Source: Plasmopara viticola
Lineage: Eukaryota > Oomycota > Peronosporomycetes > Peronosporales > Peronosporaceae
Assembly (NCBI GenBank): GCA_001695595.3
Contig: MBPM02000027.1
Coordinates: forward strand, 496,001 to 560,000
Direction of reading: 5' to 3'
DNA: 64,000 bases
Below, piece by piece: positions 34,736-46,827 of this stretch (position 1 is its first letter; the number at the start of each line of letters is the position of its first letter). The position numbers and the translations under genes were made by a program. Below the pieces are notes generated by a model that ran no database searches, was not told the DNA's origin, and saw only the letters and a program-made list of their open reading frames with translations.

Positions 34736-37700
34736 AGCCTAACTAGTGGCCCTCAGCCGTCTCCTGCTACCATTCTAAAAGCAATCATTCTTCTTTATTC
34801 CATCTGGCTTTTTACACATCTGAGATTTCAATAAGCCGATAAAATCTCTTGGTTCCCAATGATTATGGGACAATCGGAACTGTCTCGTGTTCGGTGTACA
34901 ATCGCCTATAGTACTAATGCATACGTATAATGGGCATATTCTCATTATTTTGCGGAGAAACCGAACTGCCGATGACGGCGGTCACGTCACACTTTGATTC
35001 TTGTCGGCAAGCCAATATTTGCCAATTGGCTATTGAAATTTGTTGGATTAATTATCTAGTGGGCGAGCGCGCAATTTAAATCAAAGCCACTCGCAAAACA
35101 AATGCAAGATGCTTATATGCGTTGATAATGTTGACCCTAAGCTGGTTGCAAATTAAATAACAGTCTTAAAAGGTCAATTTTTAATCACTAATACCTGGTC
35201 TTTCAATGTTTCTGGCAACTACGTGATTTGTAAACGACGCGCACAAGCTAGAACTCTTAGTAATTTAGTGATGATTTATTACGTATAGTACACCTAACAT
35301 TTGAGGCACGAATTGGCTCTGGATTGTCTCTGAGCGACATATTCGAGTGAAGCGACAAGGTGAGGCATCAATTTCCGGATCAAGTTGCGAATGATTTTGC
35401 AAACTCGAGAACAGCACATACATCACGCTTGCGTCGTAAAGCGACAATTTTGTCGCAAAGTTTTTGAGGGATGGCCGGCACATTTGGATCCGCAAACCAA
35501 AAAGTAGTCGTTATTTTCCCAAGCACTACTTCCGCTGACAGAAGCTGGCGAGTTGGGCTATTGGCAGGGCTTGTACGGCGTCGCGTGCTCTTATGTCAGC
35601 TAAAGGTGGGTGACATTGACAAAAATGAGCATCCAAGCCTTATTTAATCATATTTCGTGAATCCGGAAAGGACATTGAATGGAACATGACGATCCTTCTT
35701 GGCTCAGCATCGTTTTTGGTACAGGAAAACAAACGACCATCGATTTTGACTCTGCTTGAGCGCCTGCATAAAAGTCATTGGTGCATGCAAATGCGCCGAG
35801 ATTTTGATCATAGCTTCTACGCTCATCCCCCCGGTTCTGTCAATCGGTGCAACAATATCACTAAGTCTGGTATTGGACGGTGCTAGTAAAGACAGTAAAT
35901 TAAGGGTGCAATGCTGTATGTTGTACGTATGACTGGCTTAAATACCCGTGTTACCGTAAGCGATGCTTTTCTGAAGAATAAAAGGGAAGCAGATCACTCA
36001 CAGTTTTGGAGCATATTGCTCAGCTTTTTGACAGCTATCAGAAATCGACGACGATTACAACAGATCGATAACTGGCATTGATACGTGCGTTGGTGTTGTA
36101 TTTCCAGGGGTCCACAAACATTATTAAATTTGGCATATGAATTAAGAGATATAGACCAAACGTAGATAATGGTAAATTTTCCGGTGCCAAGAAAGCTCTT
36201 ACCTAGAAATATGGAAACATGCTAGCATGGTAAGCTCCGTTGATGTTATTTAAAGGTTAGCGAGGCGAGCTCCGCTGATATTAGAACTCGAGATTAACTA
36301 TATACCATTGTTTTAAGGGTAACATTTTTTAAACAATACTTGTCAGCGACATGGAGATCCTACAACGAGCACTTTGCTGCTACGTACACGAATACACTGC
36401 AACATTTCGGCAATCATTCATCTTTTCAAGACGATCTACTACACCATGTCATAAATTACATCTCGGTTTCTACCTGACATCTTTGCGCTGCTTAGACTTA
36501 CATTGTGCACGCTTTCAATTCGCACCTGGTAAATTTTGCCTTGCAATTTTCCAGAGTGCAAAGTCGGGCTTTGCATAAGCACCATATATCCTTTTTTGCC
36601 GAAGTAATTTGCCGACTTACTCACAAACCAATTGGCAAAGTCTTGCAACAATGCAAGCTTGCTATAGACATCTTGCGAGCCTTAAACACACTGATAGATT
36701 TTATCGAGGTGACCAGGCGGACGATGGGGCTGCCCCGTCAGCGAGACATAGCCAAGATGACCCAGGTAGGTATGCTCTCAAAAGTCCTTGTTTCCCATCA
36801 TTTGTGGCCTTCGGACTATTTCAACAGCTCCAGCTGGCAACGATGAATGAGAGTGCTTGTGTCAACTTAACCTTAGAGGCTCTTGAGGAGCGAAATGATC
36901 AATCAAGGGCCTTCCAACCGATAGTCACTGACAAATACGGGCACGCATGGCGAGGTAGCCAAATACAAAACCGTTCAGCAGGCTCGTCGATGGTCCTAAG
37001 GTGCACGCAATACCTCAATCACTTTGTGACATCTAATTCTTAATTATAATATATGGAAAGTTCCTAACCCGTGGTCACAAAGTAATTTTGCTGAGTTCCT
37101 TAGTTACAGATTGCTAATTCACCTTGGACTTCTCGATCTATTCACCTGTGTCGGTGTAAGCATGGCTTTGGATGTTGTTTGTTGCTTTTTACTAGTGTAC
37201 TGTTTGCTATTTCACCAACTACTAGAAAGCTATCTTCATACGAGCGAATAGAGTGTTTGCGCTCTGCACGTTGATGCAGAATTTGGCGGTGAAGTGGCCA
37301 CAGTGTTCGAACGTGTTCTAAGCGCAAAGTTTACGAGCATTGATTCTCCTACATAATCACATCCCATTTCTTTTGTACTTATATGTGTCACATCGTCACA
37401 TGACAGTTTCCTTCAATGAAAATAAGCCCTTATCAAATAGCTAGAAATGTTTCACTAACACATTTTAAGCTGACCCCAAGTTTGATAATTTAGAGGCCAA
37501 TTTACTAACAAGTTGCGATACAAATCACCGCTCTCGCGATTTTTTTAATGTTATAATAACGCAAATGGTTGCGTATAAATGTTTGAAGGAGACGAGTAAA
37601 GTTTCCTGTCGGGATACACTGCATGATGTCCAAAAGCATTGATTTTTACTTAGCCAGAGGAGCTGAATTTGATGACTTGAGGGTGAATGTAACACTCTTC

Positions 37701-38236
37701 TACATTAACTTATATTCATTAGACTGATTTGCTTTGTAAAGGTGCTGTCAGCACTTTCAGCAATCGGATCTGCTACCAGCAAAATGCCTTTGAAAAGCGA
37801 TTAGATACAAACTTGAGATGGACGCACACGCGATCACTTTTTTGCGAAAGTTTGATAAGTCATTTGCGATTTTTGTCGCCGCAATACTTTAATTACCAGA
37901 CGAACTTTTTTTATATCAAGGTGCTGACATTGCTGCGCTAATGAAGCCGACTTGATGCACATTGTTGAGTATACTTACAAAACCATGCGCTGAATCTGCC
38001 ACTAATCAATTAGTTCTTAGCGATGAAGCGTCACGACGGGAAACGCGTTTATTCGTTTGCCTTCGCTCAGCAAACCATGATATTTTGCTTTTGGGGGATG
38101 GGAAAGATGAGCCAAGAACACTCTTGCTTTTTAAGCAGCAAACAGTCATATGACTTACAAACAGTGCTTAAAAGAACGGGTACGTTGGCTTGAAGTAAAC
38201 CCTACATGGTGTATAACTTGTCATCAGAATGTCAGG
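34736..38236. other. Gene-poor spacer
   Basis: Frames up to 144 codons (36609-37043) carry no motif I recognise. A minus frame at 36439-36651 weakly suggests copia debris but is not called. Confidence 0.45.
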
Positions 38237-38506
38237 TCATGCAGAACTATTACACCTCAGGACAGTCCTTGGCAATGCCCAAGGGTAAAGCCTAACGTGG
38301 ATTCTGCACGTTGACAATGCAAATATATCGGGCCTTTGAGGAGTGTAAAGTAAGAAATGACAGCCCACTGGATAGTACTTAGTGGCCACGACCAGCCTAC
38401 CGCGCAGACATCGTAGGCTATCGACAAGGTTGCCGCCGTGCTGATGCCCATTCACTTTATCGACATCGTCAATGACAAGGAAGAGTGACACACTACACTC
38501 GGCCAA
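38237..38506 (-). mobile_element. Possible copia reverse transcriptase C-terminal relic
   Basis: The minus frame contains YYPVGCHFLLYTPQRPDIF, which resembles the copia passage y....GsllYl...tRPDia.av after the reverse transcriptase palm. The following HW.A.kRvLRYLkGT block survives only as broken traces in a neighbouring frame (GHCQGLS). There is no YVDD motif in frame. A weak relic call. Confidence 0.3.
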
Positions 38507-41180
38507 TACAGGACAACAGTAAATACAAATACTTTGCGTGCTTCAGGGACTCTTCGAGTATTTATGAAATTAGAATAAAGTCGGTCTTTTGGCGCAATCA
38601 TAAAGCGTGCTTGTAGACTTGCTATCGTTACTTGGCGTCATAAGTAGCAAAAAAAAGAATATCCGTAGACACTTTCGAACTAGGACTCAATTATGAATTC
38701 TCCACCGATATTGGGCAAACACTAAAGTTACTTTAAGCAAAGACTAATTACATGGCAAAAAAGGACGTCTCTGGGCCACAAGCTCACTTGCTTTCATAAA
38801 AGTTGAAGACAACTACCCCCGATTTGAAAACACGCCATTATCAAGAGAGATAGCAGCCCTAAAGCAATTAGACTGAGCGCTCAAAGTTGCTCCTAGGTTC
38901 GGTTTCTAGCAGTCAAGTGTCTATTTCTCTAGTGGTTCCCGACTCTTGAAGATGTAAAGAAGGAACTCACTTCATTTAACCGTTTACTCATAAGCTTCAC
39001 AGTCGGATCGACCGCCGCGTGTCCGAGCGCAAGGTGTCCGAACTGCGTTGGTCGCTTCCTTTTGTATTTAAAAACAGACTTGGCAAGATCAAAGCAAAGA
39101 GCCTTTTTTTGTTCTCCACCCTTGGTCGTATGATCAACACGGTATGGTTAACGGCCGTATGGCTGCGCGTACTAGCCTTTCTAGCAAGTCAAGACAGCTC
39201 TTGGTTAAGAAAATCAAACCACTTGTGTGAGACTCGTGGTTTTGATGGTCATAATTTGTTTAAGCGTCAAACACAAATTTAGGTGTTTCGACGTTTTTTT
39301 GGAAACAAATAATGTTCTACGCCAGCCGATGCCGTTCTACGACAGTAAAATGCACGATGAATCGACGAGTGATCTTGTTCGTTAGTCTGAGCTCACCCTC
39401 TCGAGCAAAAGTATCTAAGAAATAATTCTATCGTGGTTTTTGAAATCTGTTTCTCCAAGTTTGTCCACAAACTATTATAGCCTGTGCAATAGCATTACTT
39501 ACCTTTGAGAATGTTCAGCCGACTTCTCAAGGTGTCAGATATATATTTCTGTATGGAAACAAGCCGACCGAGAAAAAGAAACCTTTTAACAGCCTTTTCC
39601 ACACGATTTAAAAGCACATTAAAAGAATGCACTTGGGTTTCTTTGCCCTTTGTTATACATGTACGAGAAGCCTGTCGATGCGTGAACCACATTGTAAACA
39701 CGAACGCAACCATGATAGCTTGCCAACCCACTGATAATAGGAAGTGCTACTCCAAGCTAATTTTCTCCGTCAAAAATTTTGCGCGAAATTGGTCAGCAGT
39801 TCACTTCAGCATGGAAATTTGTAATATTTTTATGCAAGTTATGTCATAAATGCAGTACCAGTTCTCTACCGTTTTTTTCGAGAAGCATATTTTTGTATTC
39901 GCATATCAGAGAGTCTCGTCGCTTTCAACCACTTTAAGTCGAAGCACACCATCTTACTCAGACAGTACACAACACACGATTATATCAGCTTTCTGCAAGT
40001 CGAAGACAAAGTGGAGGCGTATGAATTTTGACAGTCCGCTAGAGCTGGCATAAATTGTAAATAAGCTGTCTTGTGAACTGCCCGACTCTTTGTAAATCTC
40101 ATGAGATTCCACATACTTGACCACTCACGTTTACATGCAGGGTTTACATTTATTTAGTGTTACTTAATGAAAGGCTTTCTATCGACCTAAAAGACATATT
40201 TTTAGACTTCTCCAGAAGTATACTATACTTTATTCTCAATTGTTTTAAGCAACGACTAGGGCTAGATATGCCAGATCCACCCTTTGTGCAGCAGACCATT
40301 TGCCCGCTAATAATGTTGCAAGTTTGATCGCTGTGCCCCTTAGCTTGAAAACTTGTGCCTGCCATGCGGTAATGCAAATTGGCATCAGTCGTATGACTGA
40401 CAAGTTTGTTAGTCATCAAAGCTTTTAGCTGTGACGATATGGCGAACTCAAAACCTGTCCTGCATAAGTAGGCCCTTTGAGATGGCCAGGCTTGAACTCA
40501 ACGTGAGAGCTAAATTTTGCAAACTTTAATAATCATCTTGGCAATTTTCAGGACAATTCAATTCTAAGCAAGCATGACCAAAAACGGCTACAATGGCTCA
40601 GAGCTCAGAAGATGCACTCCAAACTTTCCATGTACGAACATTATAAAAAGAACTCTATCTAGTTTTGTACGGCAGCCCTATGCTGCCTGAGCCGGTACGA
40701 TATGACTAGTATTCTTTGGCCTCATCGAATGACAAAGGCCAGCGGCTGGTGAAATATTCGAAAGCATCTCAAACTGCGCTAAACGGCATTGTGTTGTCCG
40801 CCAAAGCCGGAACAAGAGCCTACTAAAGACTTTTTTGATGCAATCAAACGCATAATTCTGCTTGCTTTTCTAGCAACACTTAAGGTCTTTAGAAAAAAAT
40901 AATAAAGAATTTGGGCGACACGAGCATACAGACGGCAAGAACTTTCCACTTCTAGAAAAGAAAGGTTTGACCGTGTCATATGCCTGATTCTAATTTTGTT
41001 AAAAGTATCTTTCAAATTCAGTGCAACCTACAAATTCACTTAGTCATGTTGTCAAGCAGCGCGCACCCGCGTTTGTGCAGACAGAGTTGTACAATCTTGT
41101 TGTTTGCATGTATATTTCTTTTAGTAGAGTTACGACCGCAGAAAGTTGGATACGAGTTCGGTTGTTTCGACTCTACCCAT
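38507..41180. other. Gene-poor spacer
   Basis: No gene, repeat array or mobile element recognised. Confidence 0.45.
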
Positions 41181-41352
41181 ATCAGTATTTGCTTACATGG
41201 CAAAGAAGATTCTATTGCTTACTCACAAACACAGTGAGAAAAGAGAATTTAAAAAAGCACTCATTGATCAGAATTTGCTTACCTGACAAAGAAGACCCTA
41301 TTGCTTACTCACAAACACAGCAAGAAAAGAGAATTTAAAAAAGCACTCATTG
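41181..41352. repeat. Tandem duplication, 86-base unit, two copies
   Basis: The units start at 41181 and 41267 (atcagtatttgcttacatgg versus atcagaatttgcttacctga). Both run to aaaaaagcactcattga with only a few substitutions. The high identity in otherwise degenerate DNA suggests a fairly recent duplication. The 3' end lies 108 bases before the 100-base array. Confidence 0.93.
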
Positions 41353-41460
41353 AAGGACTTCTTTCGAAACTTGCCTTACTGACCCGCCCTTGTGAAGACA
41401 GAGCAATGGTCATTGCGCGGTAAGACAGTAGATTGATTCAGCATAAAGACGGTCCCATTC

Positions 41461-41860
41461 ATGGCCGTATATCATTTCAGCGCTTCACGAAAGCGAATAT
41501 GCGCTAAGTTATGGCTCTATTGCGTCTGTACACGTCTAGAATGATAGAAAGAACGTATCTATGGCGGATCATCACCTCAGCACTTCACTTGAGCGATTAC
41601 ACGCTTAGTTGCGACTGTATCGCACCCGCGTACGTCTTGAATGATAGATAGGACGTAGGCATGACCATACATCATCGCAGCGCATAACCAGAGCGAATAT
41701 GCACTTAGTTATGGCTCTATTGCGTCTGTACACGTCTAGAACGATAGAAAGGACGTATCTTTGGCGGATCATTACCTCAGCACTTCATATGAGCGATTAT
41801 ACGTCTAGTTGTTTCTTAATTGCGTCTGCCCACGTCTAGAATGATAGAAAGGACGTAGTC
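41461..41860. repeat. Tandem array of four 100-base monomers with A-B-A-B higher-order structure
   Basis: The monomers begin at 41461, 41561, 41661 and 41761, each exactly 100 bases. All share gcgtctg(t/c)(a/c)cacgtctagaa in monomers 1, 3 and 4, and (c/t)gatagaaaggacgta near the end. Monomers 1 and 3 share gcgaatatgc...cttagttatggctctattgcgtctgtaca, while 2 and 4 share tggcggatca...ctcagcacttca. The true unit is therefore a 200-base dimer repeated twice. A fifth unit begins at 41861 (atggccaaacatgat) and decays at once. No coding content. Confidence 0.95.
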
Positions 41861-41994
41861 ATGGCCAAACATGATCTTTCCCATTTCTCGTATCCGATTG
41901 GAGTATCAATGGAAGTTTCTGAGCACCACATACAAGCATTCCTTTGGTGAAGAGTAAATAGATATTATGATATCCTTCAGGAGCTGCGCAACGC

Positions 41995-42110
41995 ACGCTA
42001 TATATAAGAGCGACATATAATCCGTATCTAAGTTATAAGAGTATTATTCTATCGGCATTTAAGCTTTTTTTCAATACATCACCTCTAACATATTTCCGGC
42101 TTTATTTTGA
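41995..42110 (+). promoter_or_regulatory. TATA-like promoter or LTR U3/R region downstream of the 100-base array
   Basis: About 135 bases after the array comes ctatatataagagcgacata, a strong TATA-type match. It is followed by pyrimidine-rich aagctttttttcaatacatc and cacctctaacatatttcc. Repeats upstream of a TATA box are the arrangement of a retrotransposon LTR (U3 enhancer repeats then R). However, I cannot define LTR ends, a primer site or a downstream open frame. Confidence 0.35.
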
Positions 42111-44283
42111 TTAAAAGTCCATAAACTGGAGTTTTATAGGGTCCACTTTTTTAGTACGACATATGGAAGCGCGCCTATCATGACGCGTCAACTAGTTGAG
42201 CTATCTTTTATTTATTGGAAAATTCCAAGGCCGATCATTGACTAAACGCTGGTGAAATATTACAGCTTGGTGTCATTTCTCCCATTACAATAGGCGAGGC
42301 TATGTGTCGCAGTCCACCTGCTGCTTCAATCCAAATGTTGTAGCGGGTTGTACGCATATATTATAGAGACATTCAAGCAGCCCTACGCGTTTTGCAAAGC
42401 GGTTAAATCGTGCTAGCTCGGTGCCACATGAGCATTTTTCGCTCAAAATGCGCTCGTTTTGAAATTTGCTCGCCTTAGTGATACAAGGAATTTCTTTCCG
42501 CTCTTTTGAATGGAAAGCGAGTTCTGCTTGGCCGTGTGTCGGCGGTTTAAAAACGCTCTTAGTATTGAATCGTCCGGTATAGCTAAAATTGCATTATTAA
42601 GACAGAGAAGCCTATTAAGACCCTAGATTAGTAGCAGCTACTTATTGGACGGATAGCCGATGGTTTTTGTGCCCGAACTCGCTATTGTGCACCAATGCGA
42701 AAAGGATATGCTTGCGCTTTATGGTGCTTACAATTCCGTTTTTGGCCGTAAATTAAAGCGCACAACCTTATGAAAATGTGACTTATTAGCCTTACAATTA
42801 GTACAATGGTGGATGCTAAGAAAAGGTTTTTATAAAGTCAGTTTTACTTATTTTAAAAAGTGAAACCACTTATCTGGTATATTTTACCTAGTTTGGACCT
42901 CTATTGCCTCTAAACTCTATGTAACAAAATATAGCCCATTATACCAATAGAGTATAAAGTTTTCCAAAGTGCTGAGTGCAAATTTATTTATCGACAGATC
43001 GTTAGCCATCAGAATGAGATATCTCTACGCAGACGCTGTGCATCGTGATCAAAGCACAAAATCGTCATCAGTGATGTGCTGTTCGTCCTAAGCAAACAGA
43101 TTTTCGCCAATCGTTGCAGCTCTTGCCAAAACCCGGCAACTCATTACTAACGTGTATTGATCTATAATGCTTTTGTGAGCAAGAAAGCAGTCCAATTGCT
43201 TGCAGGCAGAAGACCGGATCAGCCAACGAAGTTTTTAGTGACCTCGAAGGATTGGGAAATAAATAATGTATGACCTATAAGAGAGTCAACGCGGTAGTAC
43301 TGACTCGTTTAATGGATTTTCGACGCGCTGGTGAAAGATTACAAGCCTTGACTTTGTCTTTGGCTTGCCCACAATTCGTTTTAATAATATTCGTTTGCAG
43401 CATACGTAAGATATTAAATTTACCATTTGAATAAGATGATAGCGTATGACTTTCTAATCAAAAAGGTTCTCTCTGCAGGGTCGAAGGGGGACCCGTGATT
43501 TACTGCTGCAATTTAGAAAAAGCTGTATTTAGATTTTAGATACCATTTCTGGTGTCCTTAGCGGATCATTTCATATGGATTTCGACTCTGAAGGATTTTT
43601 GCAGTAGGCACGATGCGCTGCAAGTGCGCTGAGGTGCCAATTTCGTGGGCACACAAGCTGTCAACAGTTCAGTTTACACTTATTGATGTGGTCCTCACAT
43701 CGACAAGCTCTGCACCCGTACCAAGAAGTGGACTACGGCGTATAGATAACATTGTTCTCAGTACAGCAGGCGCTTCTGAGTTGGTGAGACGATACTTTCA
43801 GAAAACTTCCCTCTCCGGCTTCTGGTGTGAGTTCTATATTTTGAGGTAATACCAAAGTCACCCACCGGACAAGAAATGCTTTTGCATTTGTACAAGGCAA
43901 CAAAACGAAAGCTCAGACAAACATAAAAAACACCTAACGTTTTGTCAAGATGATATGCCTATAGTTCTGCCGCTTGACACGATTTAGTTGATAACAGCGA
44001 CCAAGATAAAATATTGCTTCATCACATCTATCGCGGTAGCTCAAAGCTAGCTCTTGACAAGTACCTGACGAATATCCTGACCATACGCAACGGTGGCACG
44101 GATGGAAAGGTCTCGAAGGCATTTGCTTTAGCCGAATCGTTTTGTGAAGAATTTTTTCTCGCCTACTAGCTTAACACATACACCCTTAGCTTTCGGGCAT
44201 TAGAAAGCTTACCCTCCTCACTTTAATGAAAAGAATTTAGGCGAAATTTTTTTAGATTTAGTTGTCCTAAAACTAAATTCTCT
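42111..44283. other. Gene-poor spacer
   Basis: No gene recognised. The phrase gctggtgaaa(t/g)attacaagc occurs near 42250 and 43330, hinting at diverged repeat copies. Confidence 0.4.
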
Positions 44284-44375
44284 GTTGCACTGTGGTAGTC
44301 TCCGTCCCCGGAGTTTCTTTCTACTAGTTGCACTGGGGTAGTCTCGGTCCCCGGATTTCTTTCTACCAGTTGCAT
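44284..44375. repeat. Short tandem repeat, 43-base unit, about 2.1 copies
   Basis: Units start at 44284 and 44327 (gttgcactg(t/g)ggtagtctc, then gtccccgga and tttctttctac), with the start of a third (gttgca) at 44369. The shared cggtccccgg / ccgtccccgg cores are GC-rich within AT-rich flanks. Confidence 0.9.
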
Positions 44376-45140
44376 TTCTCAACTTTGCTATGTAATGTCG
44401 TTAAGCGGTGCCGAAAGCACGCGCACGGTTGCCGTAAGGTCTCGCTGGAACATCCGCTGTCTTTTCAGTGAATATTGCGTAAAAAGGCCTTTCAAAAACA
44501 CTTTATAAGCTGCGTACTAGATAAACGTGCTATTGTTTGCATCGACCGGAAAGCATTTAGTAATGGAATTTTAGCCAGTCAGACTCGTTATCTGGAAAGT
44601 GAGTAGATATCCTGCGTGGCGACGACTTACATTTGTACCTTCCGTTGGGCGAGACACTCTATCGCTAACATCCCTTATAATTTGGTCAACCCGAAGATTG
44701 CCATGGATGACGACGTGATTACTGAGCAGTGCTCTTGACACACAGCTACCGTGAGTAAATCAGCTCGCTTTAAGTCAATGAAGTATGGGCAATGATTTAC
44801 CAGTGGCCACCAAACGGGGCTCGTTAAATTTAGCCTTCGCTAACTTCATAAGTGACGTGATTGGCTTTAAGCATGAGCAGACTACAACTTTGCGTGAAGC
44901 GGCACTAATACCGCTCCGCGGTCCCCATATAGCACTAGCTCACTGCACATCATGAGTGACGTGGTAATTATATTAAGGCGGACCATATCACCGCGCAAGT
45001 AACGTGATCATAAGACACAGCCCTCATAGCATGATATGAGTGGCAAGGTATACTTTAAGCCAAGGCAGCATGAACAAGACCATATAGTTGCATGTGGAGT
45101 GGCAAAAATCTCATGAAAAACACTTTGCGTTAACATCACT

Positions 45141-45186
45141 GCCAACAGTCAGCCATACCTCATGCAAGATATGGCTGACTGTAGGC
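45141..45186. repeat. Inverted repeat, 17-bp arms with one mismatch and 12-base loop
   Basis: GCCAACAGTCAGCCATA at 45141 pairs with TATGGCTGACTGTAGGC ending at 45186; 16 of 17 positions pair. It could be a hairpin RNA stem or a remnant of paired element ends. No flanking target-site duplication was seen. Confidence 0.85.
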
Positions 45187-46578
45187 AAAAGCATCCAGGA
45201 TGGAGTACATGAAGTTCACAGACCCATCAGCAAACACTAACCGTGGAAAGTATTCGCTGCATGTTTGTTGCGATTAAGTCAGAAGTTCGGAGCGCCTTTT
45301 TGATATATGGAAAGTGATAAATGTCTCGCTAAGCAGGGGCTTGAATGAGCATAGATCTTTGACAAACGTCAATATTAGACGTCGACGTATCAACATGCGA
45401 CCGTTCTATCACAAATATCGTATGGAACGTCTCATCAAAATCGTCGATCAGTCTCAAGTTAATGCCAAAGCATGGCGATCATCGAGCACCATAGAGCGCC
45501 TCGTTCTGGACGTGAAGGTTATAGAGTGGATCTGGGAGACAATGATAATGTTGTTTGTCAATATACCGCCGTAAGGAAGATTTAAGGCAAGGTATGTATA
45601 GTTTTTTTCCCTCTGTGGTTAATTTGCTCAAGTTAAACGAGGTGTTTATTGCAGAGATAGGTCAGGCTTGTACGGCGATATCATGCCCAGTGTCATACCA
45701 CAAAAAGAGAGATCAGCTTTTAATTACTATTAAATAAAGCGAAGAAAAGACACCAAGTGATATCCGTTCTTAAAGTTTTGCCGAATTCGTATTTTTTCAA
45801 AAAAGAAAAACGAAATATAATGGTGTCTATCTAGCAAGACTTCTCCTTAGTCTTGCCATCTGATAGAGATGTGTGCCGTGTAACTAATCAAAAATCGAAA
45901 CAATGTGTAACACGTCAGTGGACTTTACCAAAGAAAAAATGAAATGGGATTGACACGTAATTCGTGCAACGCATGAAAGCTCTATGGCTGCGGACAGATA
46001 GCCCCCCCCCCTTACACGCCGATATTTTGTATCAGAGAGCCAAATGAAGAGCGGCGCATCAAACGCGCTTGTAGTATGCGTAATGGAGCCACGTTTTAGC
46101 ACGGGCGTTGATTCTTTGAAAGGATGTGCTACAGAGCAACGCGACGGGAATTACAATAAACATCGAATATTTTCTAGCTGACAAACTGGTAAGATAGTGT
46201 TAAAGCATTGACCGCGGTCGTGAGGGCTTATGCGCACGTCTGCGATATTTGATCGTATAATGACGCAACTGTTGGGCCCCACGGTGCGTATGCACGTATA
46301 CAGCGTGATTACTTTTTCTCCAGATTACGAAACGATAGCCGTGAAAGCCACAATGACCACTTGCGAGTAGTGCTTGAGCGCGTGCGCAAGCACATAAAAT
46401 CTCTACACCAATGTAAATAATTACCTCTCTAGTGCAGAAGTTTAAATGATTACCTTTGAGGCATGACATTTTAGACCCTGCCAAGGTCAAGGCCGTTGTA
46501 GATTGATTGGCTTCTTTAAGCGAATGAGACATAAGGAAGTTGCTTAGCCTTGCGAATGACGCTGAAATAACTTGACCC

Positions 46579-46827
46579 ATGTCTGCTCTTTCAAAAAAGG
46601 ATACAAATAGCGATTACAGACCCCCACCCAAGAGATACACGACGAAATTAAAGAAGACATATGCCCTCGCCAATCCTAGCCTTCACGATTTAAAAGCATC
46701 ACTAAATTCTCCTATGGCGAAAAGAAGTGTGCCCTCCAGAAGAGACATGCCCGGCTTCCTTGCAGATTTTGATGAGCACCCGCTTTCCAAATCCAGCGTA
46801 TCGGAAATTCCGCCACCCGCACCATAG
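46579..46827 (+). CDS. Small hypothetical protein, 82 aa
   Basis: An ATG-initiated frame (MSALSKKDTNSDYRPPPKRY...) ends PPPAP. It is rich in Lys, Arg, Ser and Pro with RSVPSRRDMPGFLADFDEH, a composition more regular than the neighbouring random frames. There is no signal peptide, membrane segment or known domain. It could be a disordered small protein, the first exon of a larger gene, or a chance frame. No neighbour within 3 kb supports it. Confidence 0.3.
   Translation: MSALSKKDTNSDYRPPPKRYTTKLKKTYALANPSLHDLKASLNSPMAKRSVPSRRDMPGFLADFDEHPLSKSSVSEIPPPAP

Noticed and set aside
36439..36651. Minus frame KKGYMVLMQSPTL...GKLQGKIYQV resembling the copia protease/pre-integrase junction
   Set aside because: Too short, with no DSGA or WH motif and no adjoining element parts in order; similarity may be chance.
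45314..45574. Basic 86-codon frame (RRRRINMRPFYHKYRMERL) considered as a transposase fragment
   Set aside because: No catalytic or DNA-binding motif could be matched.
46001..46011. Run of cytosines (agccccccccccttac)
   Set aside because: A simple homopolymer with no surrounding feature; possibly a sequencing-sensitive site only.
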